Of a DNA stretch of 64,000 nucleotides, positions 1 through 8,731 are shown piece after piece; position 1 is the stretch's first letter, and every line of letters starts with the position of its first letter. Origin of the DNA: Tumidithrix helvetica (GTDB lineage: Bacteria; Cyanobacteriota; Cyanobacteriia; Pseudanabaenales; Pseudanabaenaceae). The stretch spans positions 152,581-216,580 of the forward strand of contig NZ_CBDDRA010000007.1 in assembly GCF_965232925.1 (NCBI RefSeq), written 5' to 3'. The notes under the pieces were generated by a model that saw nothing but the letters and a program-made list of their open reading frames with translations, did not search any database and was not told the origin of the DNA. The translations under genes and the position numbers were made by a program.

Positions 1-143
1 CCACCAAACCTGTCGGTCAAGGCACGGGCTTGGGGCTTTCGATCAGCTATCAGATCGTGGTTGAAAAACATCAGGGCAAGTTATATTTTCAGTCTGAGTC
101 AAACAAAGGTACAGAATTTATCATTGAGTTGCCTGTTGGGTGA
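1..143 (+). CDS. sensor histidine kinase, C-terminal end (partial)
   Basis: The reading frame enters the window open and stops at 141-143, leaving about 46 residues. These contain GTGLGLSIS followed by a GTEF.I.LP ending, the G2 box and last strands of a HATPase_c (histidine kinase ATP-binding) domain. This is the normal C-terminus of a two-component sensor kinase, with no receiver domain after it. The input domains lie outside the window, so the signal cannot be named. Confidence 0.8.
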   Translation, partial: TKPVGQGTGLGLSISYQIVVEKHQGKLYFQSESNKGTEFIIELPVG

Positions 144-195
144 ATGTTTCGCAATTAGAGAGCGCAGCACAACCTATAATTCATGTCAGTTTGGA

Positions 196-843
196 CTAAG
201 CTGCAATCAGCGCGCAAATCGCTTTGAGAACTTGAAGTAATTGCAGCGATCGCTCAGAATTAATCAAGCTTAAATCTGGCAGTAATTGATAGATGGGTGA
301 ATTGCCCTGACTGAGATAGACAAACTGATAGGTGACTCCATTCGTCGTCAATCCCCATACCGTGGGTTGATTTTCTAAGCTTTTGTAGGCATAGGTAAGC
401 AGTTGTGGCAACCCTGTTAATGCCGCAATTTCGCTATTTTTAGCCTCGATCACCAAAACCCAAAAAGCAGCCTCGGCTTTAGAGAGCGCTTTCTTAACAG
501 CGAGAATATCCATCCTGCCCTTGATGGTCGTATCTAGATCGGTAATTTCGATTTCGGCTATATCTTCTTCCAAAGAAATTGCCAATGGTGATTTATAAAA
601 ACCAGCCAGCTTCATCAACGGCGCGATAACTAAAAACTTTACCTGCCCTTCAGAAACCTTGCCTTCAGCCAAATAATTGTCAAAATCTTCCTGAATTTGG
701 GCAAGTTCTTGCCGCTCAAATTCCGTCAAAGGCTCTAAGCATAGTAATGAAGCAAACGATGGCGCGATCGCCTCTCGTTTGAACCCAAACAGACGTTGTA
801 CATCTCCCAACGTTAGGTTCTTTGCTTGTAATAATGTGGTCAT
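196..843 (-). CDS. PD-(D/E)XK nuclease-fold protein (type I restriction R-subunit-like)
   Basis: 215 residues. The middle and C-terminal part has the pattern of the PD-(D/E)XK nuclease fold: Asp112 in GRMDILAV, then E133-A-K135 at the end of a hydrophobic strand (FWVLVIEAKNS), then a GLPQLLTYAY helix. Stand-alone proteins of this type are common in cyanobacteria and are often annotated as restriction endonuclease subunit R. No methyltransferase or helicase subunit lies nearby, so a role in restriction is not shown. It lies tail-to-tail with the kinase fragment, and purS lies upstream on the same strand. The fold is likely; substrate and function are unknown. Confidence 0.6.
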   Translation of the reverse strand: MTTLLQAKNLTLGDVQRLFGFKREAIAPSFASLLCLEPLTEFERQELAQIQEDFDNYLAEGKVSEGQVKFLVIAPLMKLAGFYKSPLAISLEEDIAEIEITDLDTTIKGRMDILAVKKALSKAEAAFWVLVIEAKNSEIAALTGLPQLLTYAYKSLENQPTVWGLTTNGVTYQFVYLSQGNSPIYQLLPDLSLINSERSLQLLQVLKAICALIAA

Positions 844-899
844 GATCGTATTTCCAATTTAGCGTCGTACTTTAAATTTTGGCAATGGTTCAAACCTCA

Positions 900-1148
900 T
901 CATGCCTCCGCCAGCTCGAAACGATAATTTTCAATGACGGGATTGGCAAGTAATTGGTCGCAGGCTTGATGGAGCCGATCGCTTGCCTCAGACTCATCGG
1001 TAGCATCTAAAACCATTTCCACATACTTACCGATGCGGACAGACTCGACGTTGTAGCTCATTTGGGTCAGCGCAGATTGCACCGCAGTGCCAGCGGGATC
1101 GAGTACGGATGGTCGTAGGGTAACAAAAACTTTTGCCTTATATTTCAT
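900..1148 (-). CDS. purS: phosphoribosylformylglycinamidine synthase subunit PurS
   Basis: 82-residue small subunit of the FGAM synthase complex (PurL-PurQ-PurS), step 4 of purine synthesis. PurS bridges the glutaminase and the synthetase and helps ammonia transfer. The sequence has the family pattern KAKVFVTLRPSVLDPAGTAV at the start, then VRIGKYVEM and the C-terminal NPVIENYRFE. An upstream in-frame ATG at 1181 would add 11 residues that do not look like PurS, so the ATG at 1148 (MKYKAKV) is preferred. purL and purQ are not adjacent. It is divergent from larC, with about 70 bp between the starts. Confidence 0.9.
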   Translation of the reverse strand: MKYKAKVFVTLRPSVLDPAGTAVQSALTQMSYNVESVRIGKYVEMVLDATDESEASDRLHQACDQLLANPVIENYRFELAEA

Positions 1149-1218
1149 GGCCTTATATTTGATTAATGCGATCGCAGTCAACAGCGATAATCATATCAGT
1201 GGTCAGTAGTCAGGAATT

Positions 1219-2196
1219 ATGTCAAACATTGCATATTGGGATTGTCATGCCGGAATTGCAGGGGATATGTGTTTGGGGGCACTGGTCAGTGCGGGGGTTC
1301 CCATCGATTACCTCAACCTAGTCATCGATCGCTTAGGGTTGAGTCAAAAAGTTAAGATCCGATCTGAGCTAGTGCTTCGCTGCGGTCAAGAGGCAACGAA
1401 GGTACATGTTGAGTTAATACCCGACGACAGTATGAATCCCGATCGCGAGGCGTTGCCAGAGGAATCAGCCCCACCAGAACCCGACCATTCCCACGATCGT
1501 GCCCACGAACACACCCATAAGCATTCTTCAGACCATGACCACGAGCATACCCACGATCGCTCGCAGGATCGCGATACTAGCCATGATGTCCACACCCATC
1601 ATCGGCATTTACCAGAAATCGAAACCCTGATTCGACAGGCAAATTTACCGCTCAAGGTGGAATTTTGGAGTTTGCGTATCTTTCGGTGTTTGGCGATCGC
1701 GGAGGGCAAAGTGCATGGCATTGCCCCCGAGCAGGTGCATTTTCATGAGGTTGGGGCTTTGGATGCGATCGTCGATATTGTTTGCACTTGTGCGGGGTTA
1801 GATTGGCTGGGCATAGACCAGTTATTCTGTTCGGCATTGCCTACGGGCGGTGGGTTTGTGAAATGCGAACATGGTCGAATGCCCGTGCCTGCGCCTGCGG
1901 TTTTAAAGCTTTGGGAACTACATCAAGTCCCTGTATTTAGCAATGGCATTGAAAAGGAACTGGTGACGCCGACTGGCGCAGCGATCGCGGTTTCGCTTTG
2001 CGAGTCCTTTGGGAAGAGTCCCAATCTCAGAATCAAGAAAGTAGGCTTAGGCGCGGGTACGCGAGATTTAGAGATTCCCAATATTGTGCGTCTGTGGATT
2101 GGCGAAGGAGAGGATTCGCTCTCAGATGTACAGGAACGGGGGGAAAAGCATAAAGACAAAAAACACAAGCATAAACAGGATAAAAAAAAATCCTAG
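1219..2196 (+). CDS. larC: nickel-pincer cofactor biosynthesis protein LarC, N-terminal part (0 frame)
   Basis: LarC inserts nickel into the pyridinium-dithiocarboxylate pincer cofactor of lactate racemase and related enzymes. This frame encodes 325 residues: the N-terminal signature YWDCHAGIAGDMCLGALVSAG, a His/Asp-rich insertion at about residues 90-133 that probably binds metal, then the conserved VHFHEVGALDAIVDIVCT and LPTGGGFVKCEHGRMPVPAPA blocks. The frame stops at TAG 2194-2196, just after an A9 run, and the missing C-terminal domain continues in the -1 frame. In Lactobacillus plantarum, LarC is made from larC1/larC2 by -1 programmed frameshifting, so the arrangement may be functional. 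No larA, larB or larE is seen in the window. Confidence 0.85.
   Translation: MSNIAYWDCHAGIAGDMCLGALVSAGVPIDYLNLVIDRLGLSQKVKIRSELVLRCGQEATKVHVELIPDDSMNPDREALPEESAPPEPDHSHDRAHEHTHKHSSDHDHEHTHDRSQDRDTSHDVHTHHRHLPEIETLIRQANLPLKVEFWSLRIFRCLAIAEGKVHGIAPEQVHFHEVGALDAIVDIVCTCAGLDWLGIDQLFCSALPTGGGFVKCEHGRMPVPAPAVLKLWELHQVPVFSNGIEKELVTPTGAAIAVSLCESFGKSPNLRIKKVGLGAGTRDLEIPNIVRLWIGEGEDSLSDVQERGEKHKDKKHKHKQDKKKS
2182..2196 (+). promoter_or_regulatory. candidate -1 frameshift (slippery) site in larC
   Basis: Nine consecutive A (2182-2190) are read as three Lys codons in the 0 frame and are followed at once by TCC TAG. The usable window for a -1 shift is only 2184-2193, between a -1-frame TAA (2181) and the 0-frame TAG (2194), and the A run fills it. 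Such a run supports either ribosomal -1 slippage (A AAA AAA type) or transcriptional slippage. Confidence 0.6.
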
Positions 2197-2681
2197 AAAT
2201 CGGTTCCCAATCCTATGTAGCTCAATTTCCTCAGCAGCTTGAAGTCGTCACTGTCCTTGAAACCCAAGTAGACGATCTCAGCTCCCAAGTCGTTGCCTAT
2301 GTGATGGAGCAATTGCTGCAAAAGGGGGCATTGGATGTCTTCACGCAAGCGATTGGTATGAAAAAATCTCGCACGGGGTTGTTATTAACTGCGATCTGCC
2401 CATGCGATCGCGCCCAAGTTTGCGAACAAGTTCTCTTTCGAGAAACCACAACCCTGGGGATTCGCCATCGCCTGCAAGAACGCACGATTTTACCGAGAGA
2501 AATTCGCTGGGTGGATACGGAATATGGGAGAGCAAGGGTAAAAATTACCCAACGTGGAGACATTTACACAGTTCACCCCGAGTATGAGGACTGCGCTCAA
2601 CTGGCACGCCAGCACCAAGTTCCATTGCTGCGAGTCCAAAGAGTTGTCCAATTTGCAGGTGAGAATTTAATCGCAATATGA
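2184..2681 (+). CDS. larC: LarC C-terminal part, read in the -1 frame after the A9 slip site
   Basis: Directly after the A9 run, the -1 frame is open from 2184 (bounded by an in-frame TAA at 2181-2183) to TGA at 2679-2681. It encodes the rest of LarC: ILEIGSQSYVAQF, then VLETQVDDLSSQVVAYVMEQL and GALDVFTQAIGMKKSRTGLLL, which match the conserved LarC C-terminal region. A GTG at 2301 could start a separate short product, but that would drop the conserved VLETQVDD block and has no clear ribosome binding site. A fused product of about 487 residues is therefore the likelier functional form. A homopolymer sequencing error would look the same. Confidence 0.75.
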   Translation, partial: KKILEIGSQSYVAQFPQQLEVVTVLETQVDDLSSQVVAYVMEQLLQKGALDVFTQAIGMKKSRTGLLLTAICPCDRAQVCEQVLFRETTTLGIRHRLQERTILPREIRWVDTEYGRARVKITQRGDIYTVHPEYEDCAQLARQHQVPLLRVQRVVQFAGENLIAI

Positions 2682-2767
2682 GCGTTCAAAACGAACCTCG
2701 TAGGTGACTCGCGATCGCAAGGTCTATTTAAAACCATTAGCGATCGCTTTATGAGCCCCCAATTCTC

Positions 2768-3481
2768 CTAAATTACCAAAGCTTTCATTTCGCTGACCGC
2801 TCGATCTAAACCAACGAGAACTGCCCGACTGATAATGCTGTGACCGATATTTAATTCCTCCATATTTGGGATTTGCGCTATGGGGCGCGTATTTGAGTAG
2901 GTTAAGCCATGCCCCGCATTGAGTCTTAAGCCCAGAGAAATGGCGATCGCACCGCCCTTTGTCAAAAATTCTAATTCTCGCTTTACCTCTTCCTCGTTGG
3001 TGGCATTGGCATAGGTTCCCGTATGCAACTCCACAAATTTTGCCCCAGTTTGAGCAGAGGCTTTGAGCTGATCGGGTTCGGCATCGACAAACAGGCTGAC
3101 GGGAATACCTGCGGTTTGCAATTGCTGCACGATTTGCACCAAGCGATCGCCCTGCCCAATCACATCCAAGCCCCCCTCAGTCGTGATTTCTTCACGTTTT
3201 TCAGGCACGAGGGTGACATAGTCTGGCTTGATATCGAGGGCGATCGCTACCATTTCGGGTGTAGCAGCCATTTCTAAATTTAAATGCGTGCGCACGGTTT
3301 GGCGCAGTACGCGCACGTCCCGTTCTTGCATGTGGCGGCGGTCTTCACGTAAATGTACTGTAATTCCATCAGCACCCGCCAACTCAGCGAGTACGGCAGC
3401 AGCAACTGGATCTGGTTCTTCGCCTCGTCGCGCCTGACGGATTGTAGCGATATGGTCTATATTTACACCGAGCTTAGGCAA
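2768..3481 (-). CDS. pdxJ: pyridoxine 5'-phosphate synthase PdxJ
   Basis: 237 residues, normal length. PdxJ condenses 1-deoxyxylulose 5-phosphate with 3-amino-2-oxopropyl phosphate to form pyridoxine 5'-phosphate in the DXP-dependent vitamin B6 pathway. Family signatures are clear: GVNIDHIATIRQARRGEEPDP at the N-terminus, HLREDRRHMQ, ELHTGTYA in the middle, and the phosphate-binding RLNAGHGLTYSN with NIGHSIISRAV near the C-terminus. It converges on larC with an 86-bp gap. Nothing suggests truncation. Confidence 0.95.
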   Translation of the reverse strand: MPKLGVNIDHIATIRQARRGEEPDPVAAAVLAELAGADGITVHLREDRRHMQERDVRVLRQTVRTHLNLEMAATPEMVAIALDIKPDYVTLVPEKREEITTEGGLDVIGQGDRLVQIVQQLQTAGIPVSLFVDAEPDQLKASAQTGAKFVELHTGTYANATNEEEVKRELEFLTKGGAIAISLGLRLNAGHGLTYSNTRPIAQIPNMEELNIGHSIISRAVLVGLDRAVSEMKALVI

Positions 3482-3947
3482 TTTAGGTTCCTTAATTCAA
3501 TTCTTCTATGAGTTTACCAATCAAAACCGCATCCTCAATGTTAGGGGATCAAAACCTTTAACTCCCAAGAATTAGATTTCCTCGATCTATACATGTTTAA
3601 TCCGAACTCATACCCATTTTAATTGAATTTTCAACAGGTTGGGATAGGAATTCATCACTTTGCAAGGGTTTCAAAAATAGTATCGTAGGTTCTTGGAAGC
3701 TGGGAAAAATTGGCGATTTTGGAAGTGGAACATGGTTTTGCAGCGATGATCCCAAGCCTTTTGCTCATTTATTCTAGATGCGAAATGTCTACTAATCTTG
3801 TATATCAACAAAAGATTTTAAATCGGTTTTATAGTTCTATAATTATGAAGGTAGATTTAACGTTCATCTCAAAAGCAAAATCTAGCCAAGTAAAGATAGT
3901 CTTCTGAAATTTACTCTGAGATAACTCTAAGAGGTTTATATATACAT
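3482..3947. other. intergenic region upstream of xfp
   Basis: 466 bp between pdxJ and the phosphoketolase gene, which start in opposite directions, so it should hold both promoters. It is AT-rich. A 65-codon frame at 3710-3907 (+) has no recognisable similarity and no clear ribosome binding site, and I do not call it a gene. No strong hairpin was noticed. Confidence 0.4.
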
Positions 3948-6383
3948 ATGGTAGCCACACCTACAATCCCAATTGCTGCAACCTCAATTAGTGCATACGG
4001 GCAAGCGAGATCGACGGTTCAGGGAACTCCACTCAGTGCAGAGGAACTCCGCAAAATTCACGCCTATTGGCAAGCTTCCTGTTACCTAGCCGTAGGAATG
4101 ATTTATCTACGTGACAATCCTCTCCTTAATCTTCCATTAACCGAAGAACATGTTAAGAAACGTTTGCTGGGACACTGGGGATCGAGTCCAGGGCAGGCAT
4201 TTATTTGGGTACATCTCAATCGTGCTATTAAAAAACACGATCTGGATATGATCTACCTGTCTGGGCCAGGTCATGGAGCCCCCGGTGTACTTGCCCCAAT
4301 TTATTTGGAAGGGACTTATTCAGAAGTCTATCCCGATAAGAGTGAAGACACCGAGGGCATGCTGAAATTCTTTAAGCAATTCTCCTTCCCCGGTGGTATT
4401 GGTAGTCACTGCACTCCCGAAACCCCTGGTTCGGTGCATGAGGGTGGAGAACTAGGGTACAGCCTTTCCCATGGCTTTGGCACGGTTTTTGATATCCCCG
4501 ATTTAATTAGTGCCGTGGTAGTAGGTGATGGTGAAGCAGAGACTGGCCCCCTCGCGACAGCATGGCATTCCAACAAGTTTTTAAACCCAATTCGAGATGG
4601 GGCAGTCCTACCGATCTTGCACTTGAATGGCTACAAGATTAATAACCCCACCATTCTCTCCCGTATTAGCCATGCGGATTTAGAGCATCTATTCATCGGC
4701 TATGGCTACCAACCCTACTTTGTGGAAGGTTCCGATCCAGAGAGCATGCACCAAGCGATGGCAGCTACCCTCGATCGCTGCGTTGCCGACATCAAACAAA
4801 TTCGCGAAGAAGCTCGCAGGACAGGAGAGGCAAAACTGCCGCGCTACCCCATGATCGTGCTGCGTACCCCCAAGGGTTGGACTGGGCCCGAGTCAGTCGA
4901 TGGACATAAGGTTGAGGGTTTTTGGCGATCGCATCAAGTACCCCTATCAGGAATCCACAACAATCCCCAACATTTACAAATGCTGGAACAATGGTTGCGC
5001 AGCTATAACCCCGAAACAGCTTTTGATGCTACGGGTAAGCTCGTACCAGAACTGAGAGACCTTGCCCCCAAAGGCGATCGGCGCATGAGTGCTAATCCAA
5101 AAGCCAATGGGGGTCTACTGCGAAAAGATCTGCGGATGCCAGACTTCCGTCAGTATGGTGTCGATATTTCTAAACCCGCTCAAATTGATGTGGAGAATAC
5201 AAAACCCTTAGGTGTATTCTTGCGGGATGTCATGCAGTTGAACATGACGAATTTTCGAGTGTTTGGTCCCGATGAAAACACCTCGAACAAGCTTAATGCC
5301 ATCTATGAAGTTAGCAAGAAGTTTTGGATTGCCGACTACTTGTCCGAAGATGCCGATGGCGGAGAATTATCCCCCAATGGTCGCGTTCTAGAAATGTTGA
5401 GCGAACATACGATTGAAGGTTGGCTGGAAGGATATTTGCTCACGGGACGACATGGTTTCTTTTCCACCTATGAATCTTTTGTGCATGTGATTGATTCCAT
5501 GTTTAACCAACATGCGAAGTGGTTAGAAATCTGCAATCACATTCCTTGGCGTGCCGATATTGCCTCGCTGAACTGGTTAATTACCTCCACCGTATGGCGA
5601 CAAGATCATAATGGTTTCACCCACCAAGATCCTGGTTTTTTAGATCTTGCCCTCAACAAGAGTCCAGATGTGGTTCGCATCTACTTACCGCCTGATGTTA
5701 ATTCCCTGCTATCTGTGGCTGACCACTGCCTCAAGAGCAAAAACTACATCAATATTATCGTGGCAGATAAGCAACTGCACTTGCAGTTCCTGAGCATGGA
5801 AGCAGCGGTCGAGCATTGCACCAAAGGCATTGGTATTTGGGATTGGGCAAGCAACGATCAAGGTGTAGAGCCTGATGTAGTCCTAGCCACCGCAGGCGAT
5901 ATTCCAACGCTAGAGGCTTTAGCCGCCAATGCGATGCTGAGAGAGGAGTTTCCCGATCTCAAGATTCGGTTTATCAATGTGGTGGATTTATTTAAACTAC
6001 AACCCGATACCGAGCATCCCCATGGTCTAAGCGATCGCGACTTTGACTCTTTATTCACGCTGGACAAGCCAATTATTTTCAACTTCCATGCCTATCCTTG
6101 GTTGATCCACCGCCTTACCTACCGTCGCACCAATCACGACAATATGCACGTACGTGGCTATAAGGAAAAAGGCAGCATCAATACCCCCTTGGAGTTGGCG
6201 ATCAACAATCAAATCGATCGCTTTAGCATTGCCATGGATGCGATCGATCGCGTTCCCAAACTTAAAGTGGCTGGGGCTCATGCCAAAGAGAAGTTTAAAA
6301 ATGCCCAGATTCAATGTCGTAACTACGCCTATGAATATGGCGAAGATCGACCTGACACTATTGACTTTAAGTGGCCTTACTAA
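3948..6383 (+). CDS. xfp: phosphoketolase (xylulose-5-phosphate/fructose-6-phosphate)
   Basis: 811 residues, normal length. This thiamine-diphosphate enzyme splits xylulose 5-phosphate (and often fructose 6-phosphate) with phosphate into acetyl phosphate plus glyceraldehyde 3-phosphate or erythrose 4-phosphate. Signatures include LSGPGHGAPGVLAPIYLEG, the ThDP/Mg site GDGEAETGPLATAWHSNKFLNP, PKGWTGP and the C-terminal FHAYPWLIHRL with MHVRGYKEKGSINTP. Acetate kinase follows 860 bp downstream on the same strand with a DUF29 gene between, so acetyl phosphate can be turned into acetate and ATP. In cyanobacteria this shunt supports carbon use in the dark and under mixotrophic growth. Confidence 0.95.
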   Translation: MVATPTIPIAATSISAYGQARSTVQGTPLSAEELRKIHAYWQASCYLAVGMIYLRDNPLLNLPLTEEHVKKRLLGHWGSSPGQAFIWVHLNRAIKKHDLDMIYLSGPGHGAPGVLAPIYLEGTYSEVYPDKSEDTEGMLKFFKQFSFPGGIGSHCTPETPGSVHEGGELGYSLSHGFGTVFDIPDLISAVVVGDGEAETGPLATAWHSNKFLNPIRDGAVLPILHLNGYKINNPTILSRISHADLEHLFIGYGYQPYFVEGSDPESMHQAMAATLDRCVADIKQIREEARRTGEAKLPRYPMIVLRTPKGWTGPESVDGHKVEGFWRSHQVPLSGIHNNPQHLQMLEQWLRSYNPETAFDATGKLVPELRDLAPKGDRRMSANPKANGGLLRKDLRMPDFRQYGVDISKPAQIDVENTKPLGVFLRDVMQLNMTNFRVFGPDENTSNKLNAIYEVSKKFWIADYLSEDADGGELSPNGRVLEMLSEHTIEGWLEGYLLTGRHGFFSTYESFVHVIDSMFNQHAKWLEICNHIPWRADIASLNWLITSTVWRQDHNGFTHQDPGFLDLALNKSPDVVRIYLPPDVNSLLSVADHCLKSKNYINIIVADKQLHLQFLSMEAAVEHCTKGIGIWDWASNDQGVEPDVVLATAGDIPTLEALAANAMLREEFPDLKIRFINVVDLFKLQPDTEHPHGLSDRDFDSLFTLDKPIIFNFHAYPWLIHRLTYRRTNHDNMHVRGYKEKGSINTPLELAINNQIDRFSIAMDAIDRVPKLKVAGAHAKEKFKNAQIQCRNYAYEYGEDRPDTIDFKWPY

Positions 6384-6416
6384 CTGATTTGTGGAAGTCT
6401 GGATCTCTTCCCTTAA

Positions 6417-6441
6417 CCCCTTCTCCATGTCGGAGAAGGGG
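6417..6441 (+). terminator. perfect hairpin downstream of xfp
   Basis: CCCCTTCTCC, loop ATGTC, GGAGAAGGGG: a perfect 10-bp stem 34 bp after the xfp stop. There is no T-tract, so it may be a transcript-end or processing structure rather than a classical terminator. Similar CCCCTYTCC-type palindromes recur in other gaps of the window. Confidence 0.5.
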
Positions 6442-6581
6442 ATCTGGAATTTATGCTTGCCTTGCAAGAGAAGATCGTGTTTAAGGACGATTTGCATGCT
6501 ATCCGTCATGAATCTAGTTCGCAATGTTAAGCTAGAAAAAAGGTTGAAATCACAGTCGATTTTGAGTTGATTAGGAGACCT

Positions 6582-7043
6582 ATGACACAAGTACATGCAC
6601 CCAATTCATTAAATTCACAAACGCTCTACGATCGCGACTTTGCCGTATGGATTGAGACAACGGTGGCGCTTTTAAAAGCAAACCAGTTTCAGCAAATCGA
6701 TCTAGAGAACCTAATTGAAGAAGTTGAAAGCATGGGCAAAAGTCAAAAAAGTGCGATTAGGAATAACTTAATTGTCGTGTTATTGCATCTACTCAAATGG
6801 CAATATCAACCCGAACGGCGATCGAAAAGTTGGAGATCCAGCATGATTGAGCATCGTCGGCGATTGCGCGACTATTTTCTAGATAGTCCTAGTCTAAGAC
6901 GATATTTAGATGAGGTATTTGATAGGTGCTATGAAGATGCTTGTAAGCAAGCTGCTATTGAAACAGGACTAGATCTAAAAGTTTTCCCTAAAGAATCGCC
7001 GTTTACTCCCGATCAAAGCCTAGACTCAGAGTTTTTACCATAG
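6582..7043 (+). CDS. DUF29 family protein
   Basis: 153 residues. It has the DUF29 pattern: LYDRDFAVWIETTVALLKANQFQQIDLENLIEEVESMGKSQK, then a helical segment with HLLKWQYQPERRSKSWRSSMIEHRRR. DUF29 is a small helical family, abundant and multicopy in cyanobacteria, with no established function. The ATG at 6582 is preferred over the TTG at 6567 because AGGAGA (6573-6578) lies just upstream. It sits between xfp and ackA on the same strand, about 200 bp from each; a functional link is not shown. Confidence 0.8.
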   Translation: MTQVHAPNSLNSQTLYDRDFAVWIETTVALLKANQFQQIDLENLIEEVESMGKSQKSAIRNNLIVVLLHLLKWQYQPERRSKSWRSSMIEHRRRLRDYFLDSPSLRRYLDEVFDRCYEDACKQAAIETGLDLKVFPKESPFTPDQSLDSEFLP

Positions 7044-7245
7044 GTAGAGTAATCCCAAATCGTTCGTTACTAAGTTAAGTCACTAATTTGTGGAGAAGGT
7101 TTGGTGAATTGCCCAATAGAACTGGATAAATATAAGCAGCAGATAGCCGAGCTATATATTGGAGTCAATACAAACTGAACGAGGGATTTGGAATGATATC
7201 ACCATTTTTTATGCCTTTGGGCGAAAGGCGGTATAACGTTAAATC

Positions 7246-8466
7246 ATGAAAATACTGGTAATGAATGCTGGCTCTAGCAGTCAAAAGAGTTGCCTCTATG
7301 AAGTAGTGGGCGATCGCATTTCCGAACCCCTATGGGAAGCCTCGATCGACTGGACGCGGCGTCAGGGCTTTGCTGAATTTGAAGTCAAAACGGCCACAGG
7401 GGCAGTTTTGGAAGAAGAAATTCCCATGCAGTCCCGTACTCAAGCGATCGCGCACCTCTTAGAAACCCTCTGGCAAGGAAAAACCAAAGTTATCGATCTG
7501 CCTGCGGAAGTTGATGTGGTGGGGCATCGCGTCGTACATGGAGGGCAAGATTATCGCGAGAGCGTTCGCGTGACAGCCGAAGTAAAAGCCGCGATCGCAG
7601 GCCTATTCGTGTTAGCGCCCGTACATAATCCTGCGAACTTAGAGGGCATTGAAGCGATCGAAAGCATTTTTGGGAAAGACATCCCGCAAATCGCCGTATT
7701 TGACACCGCTTTTCACAGTCATATTCCCGATGCAGCGGCGATCTATCCAGTCCCCTATGCATGGATAGATCTGGGGATTCGTCGCTATGGATTTCATGGG
7801 ATCAGCCACCAATATTGCGCTCAGAGGGCTGCCCAAATCTTAGATCGCGATCTTAAAGACCTGCGATTGATTACCTGTCATTTAGGCAATGGTTGTTCGC
7901 TTGCCGCGATTCGCAACGGTCAAAGTATTGATACGACGATGGGATTCACGCCTTTAGAGGGGTTGATGATGGGTTCTCGCTCTGGTTCGATCGATCCCAG
8001 CATTTTAATTCACCTGATCCGACAGGAAGGTTACACCGCCGATCGCTTAGACAAAGAGTTGAATAAAGAATCTGGTTTGCTAGGAATCTCTGGGGTTTCA
8101 GCCGATCTGCGATCGGTTTTAGCCGCGATGGATACGGGCAATCCTAGAGCAAAACTTGCCCTAGATATCTACATCCATCGGCTGCGATCGTGCCTTGGTT
8201 CCATGCTCGTGAGCTTGGGTGGATTGGATGCTTTGGTATTTACAGCGGGTGTGGGTGAAAATTCGGCGATCGTGCGCGAACTTGCCTGTCAATCTCTGGA
8301 ATTTTTGGGATTAAAACTCGATCTTGAGAAGAATCAAAATCGTCCTGTGAATCTAGATATTGCTACGGCTGATTCAACCGTCAGAATCCTAGTGATTCAT
8401 ACCCAAGAAGATTTAGCGATCGCGCAAGAATGCTGGCATCACTGTAGCTCTAGCTTCGCTGATTAA
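7246..8466 (+). CDS. ackA: acetate kinase
   Basis: 406 residues. AckA interconverts acetyl phosphate + ADP and acetate + ATP. ASKHA-family motifs are present: N-terminal MNAGSSSQKSCLY, GHRVVHGG, FDTAFHSHIP, GFHGISHQY, HLGNGCSLAAI with GFTPLEGLMMGSRSGSIDP, and FTAGVGENS near the end. Lying downstream of phosphoketolase, it completes a short xfp-ackA route that yields ATP from sugar phosphates. No phosphotransacetylase gene is seen here. The 202-bp gap upstream probably carries its own promoter. Confidence 0.95.
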   Translation: MKILVMNAGSSSQKSCLYEVVGDRISEPLWEASIDWTRRQGFAEFEVKTATGAVLEEEIPMQSRTQAIAHLLETLWQGKTKVIDLPAEVDVVGHRVVHGGQDYRESVRVTAEVKAAIAGLFVLAPVHNPANLEGIEAIESIFGKDIPQIAVFDTAFHSHIPDAAAIYPVPYAWIDLGIRRYGFHGISHQYCAQRAAQILDRDLKDLRLITCHLGNGCSLAAIRNGQSIDTTMGFTPLEGLMMGSRSGSIDPSILIHLIRQEGYTADRLDKELNKESGLLGISGVSADLRSVLAAMDTGNPRAKLALDIYIHRLRSCLGSMLVSLGGLDALVFTAGVGENSAIVRELACQSLEFLGLKLDLEKNQNRPVNLDIATADSTVRILVIHTQEDLAIAQECWHHCSSSFAD

Positions 8467-8731
8467 CTTCTCAGACCTCATGGTTTCACTAGACCCATTG
8501 CGAATATTCCGTCGATCGGAATTCAGTTCGTTTAGAATTTGCGATCGCTCCATCTGGGAAGCCCTCAGAAGTTCGGCTACTTTTTTCGTTAATTGACGAT
8601 TGATGCCATTTCCCAGAAAACCATACGCAGTGTGGAACTTAAATCCGAATCCATGATGAATTCACTTGAAATTGGTATTCCTTCTGAGGAGGCTTGGAGC
8701 GATCGGATGGAAGCAGTTCCGAAAAATGATT

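Noticed and set aside
1386..1595. Antisense frame opposite the His-rich part of larC
   Set aside because: Its Trp/Ser/Cys-rich text is a mirror of the His/Asp repeat, not a gene.
3710..3907. 65-codon frame upstream of xfp
   Set aside because: No ribosome binding site, no recognisable similarity and AT-rich codon use; treated as promoter region.
6051..6596. 181-codon minus-strand frame across the end of xfp
   Set aside because: Mostly antisense to conserved xfp sequence and with no family features.
8467..8731. 80-codon minus-strand open stretch between ackA and trxA (for example GINRQLTKKVAELLRASQMERS)
   Set aside because: No usable start and no recognised family; could be a remnant, but evidence is too weak.
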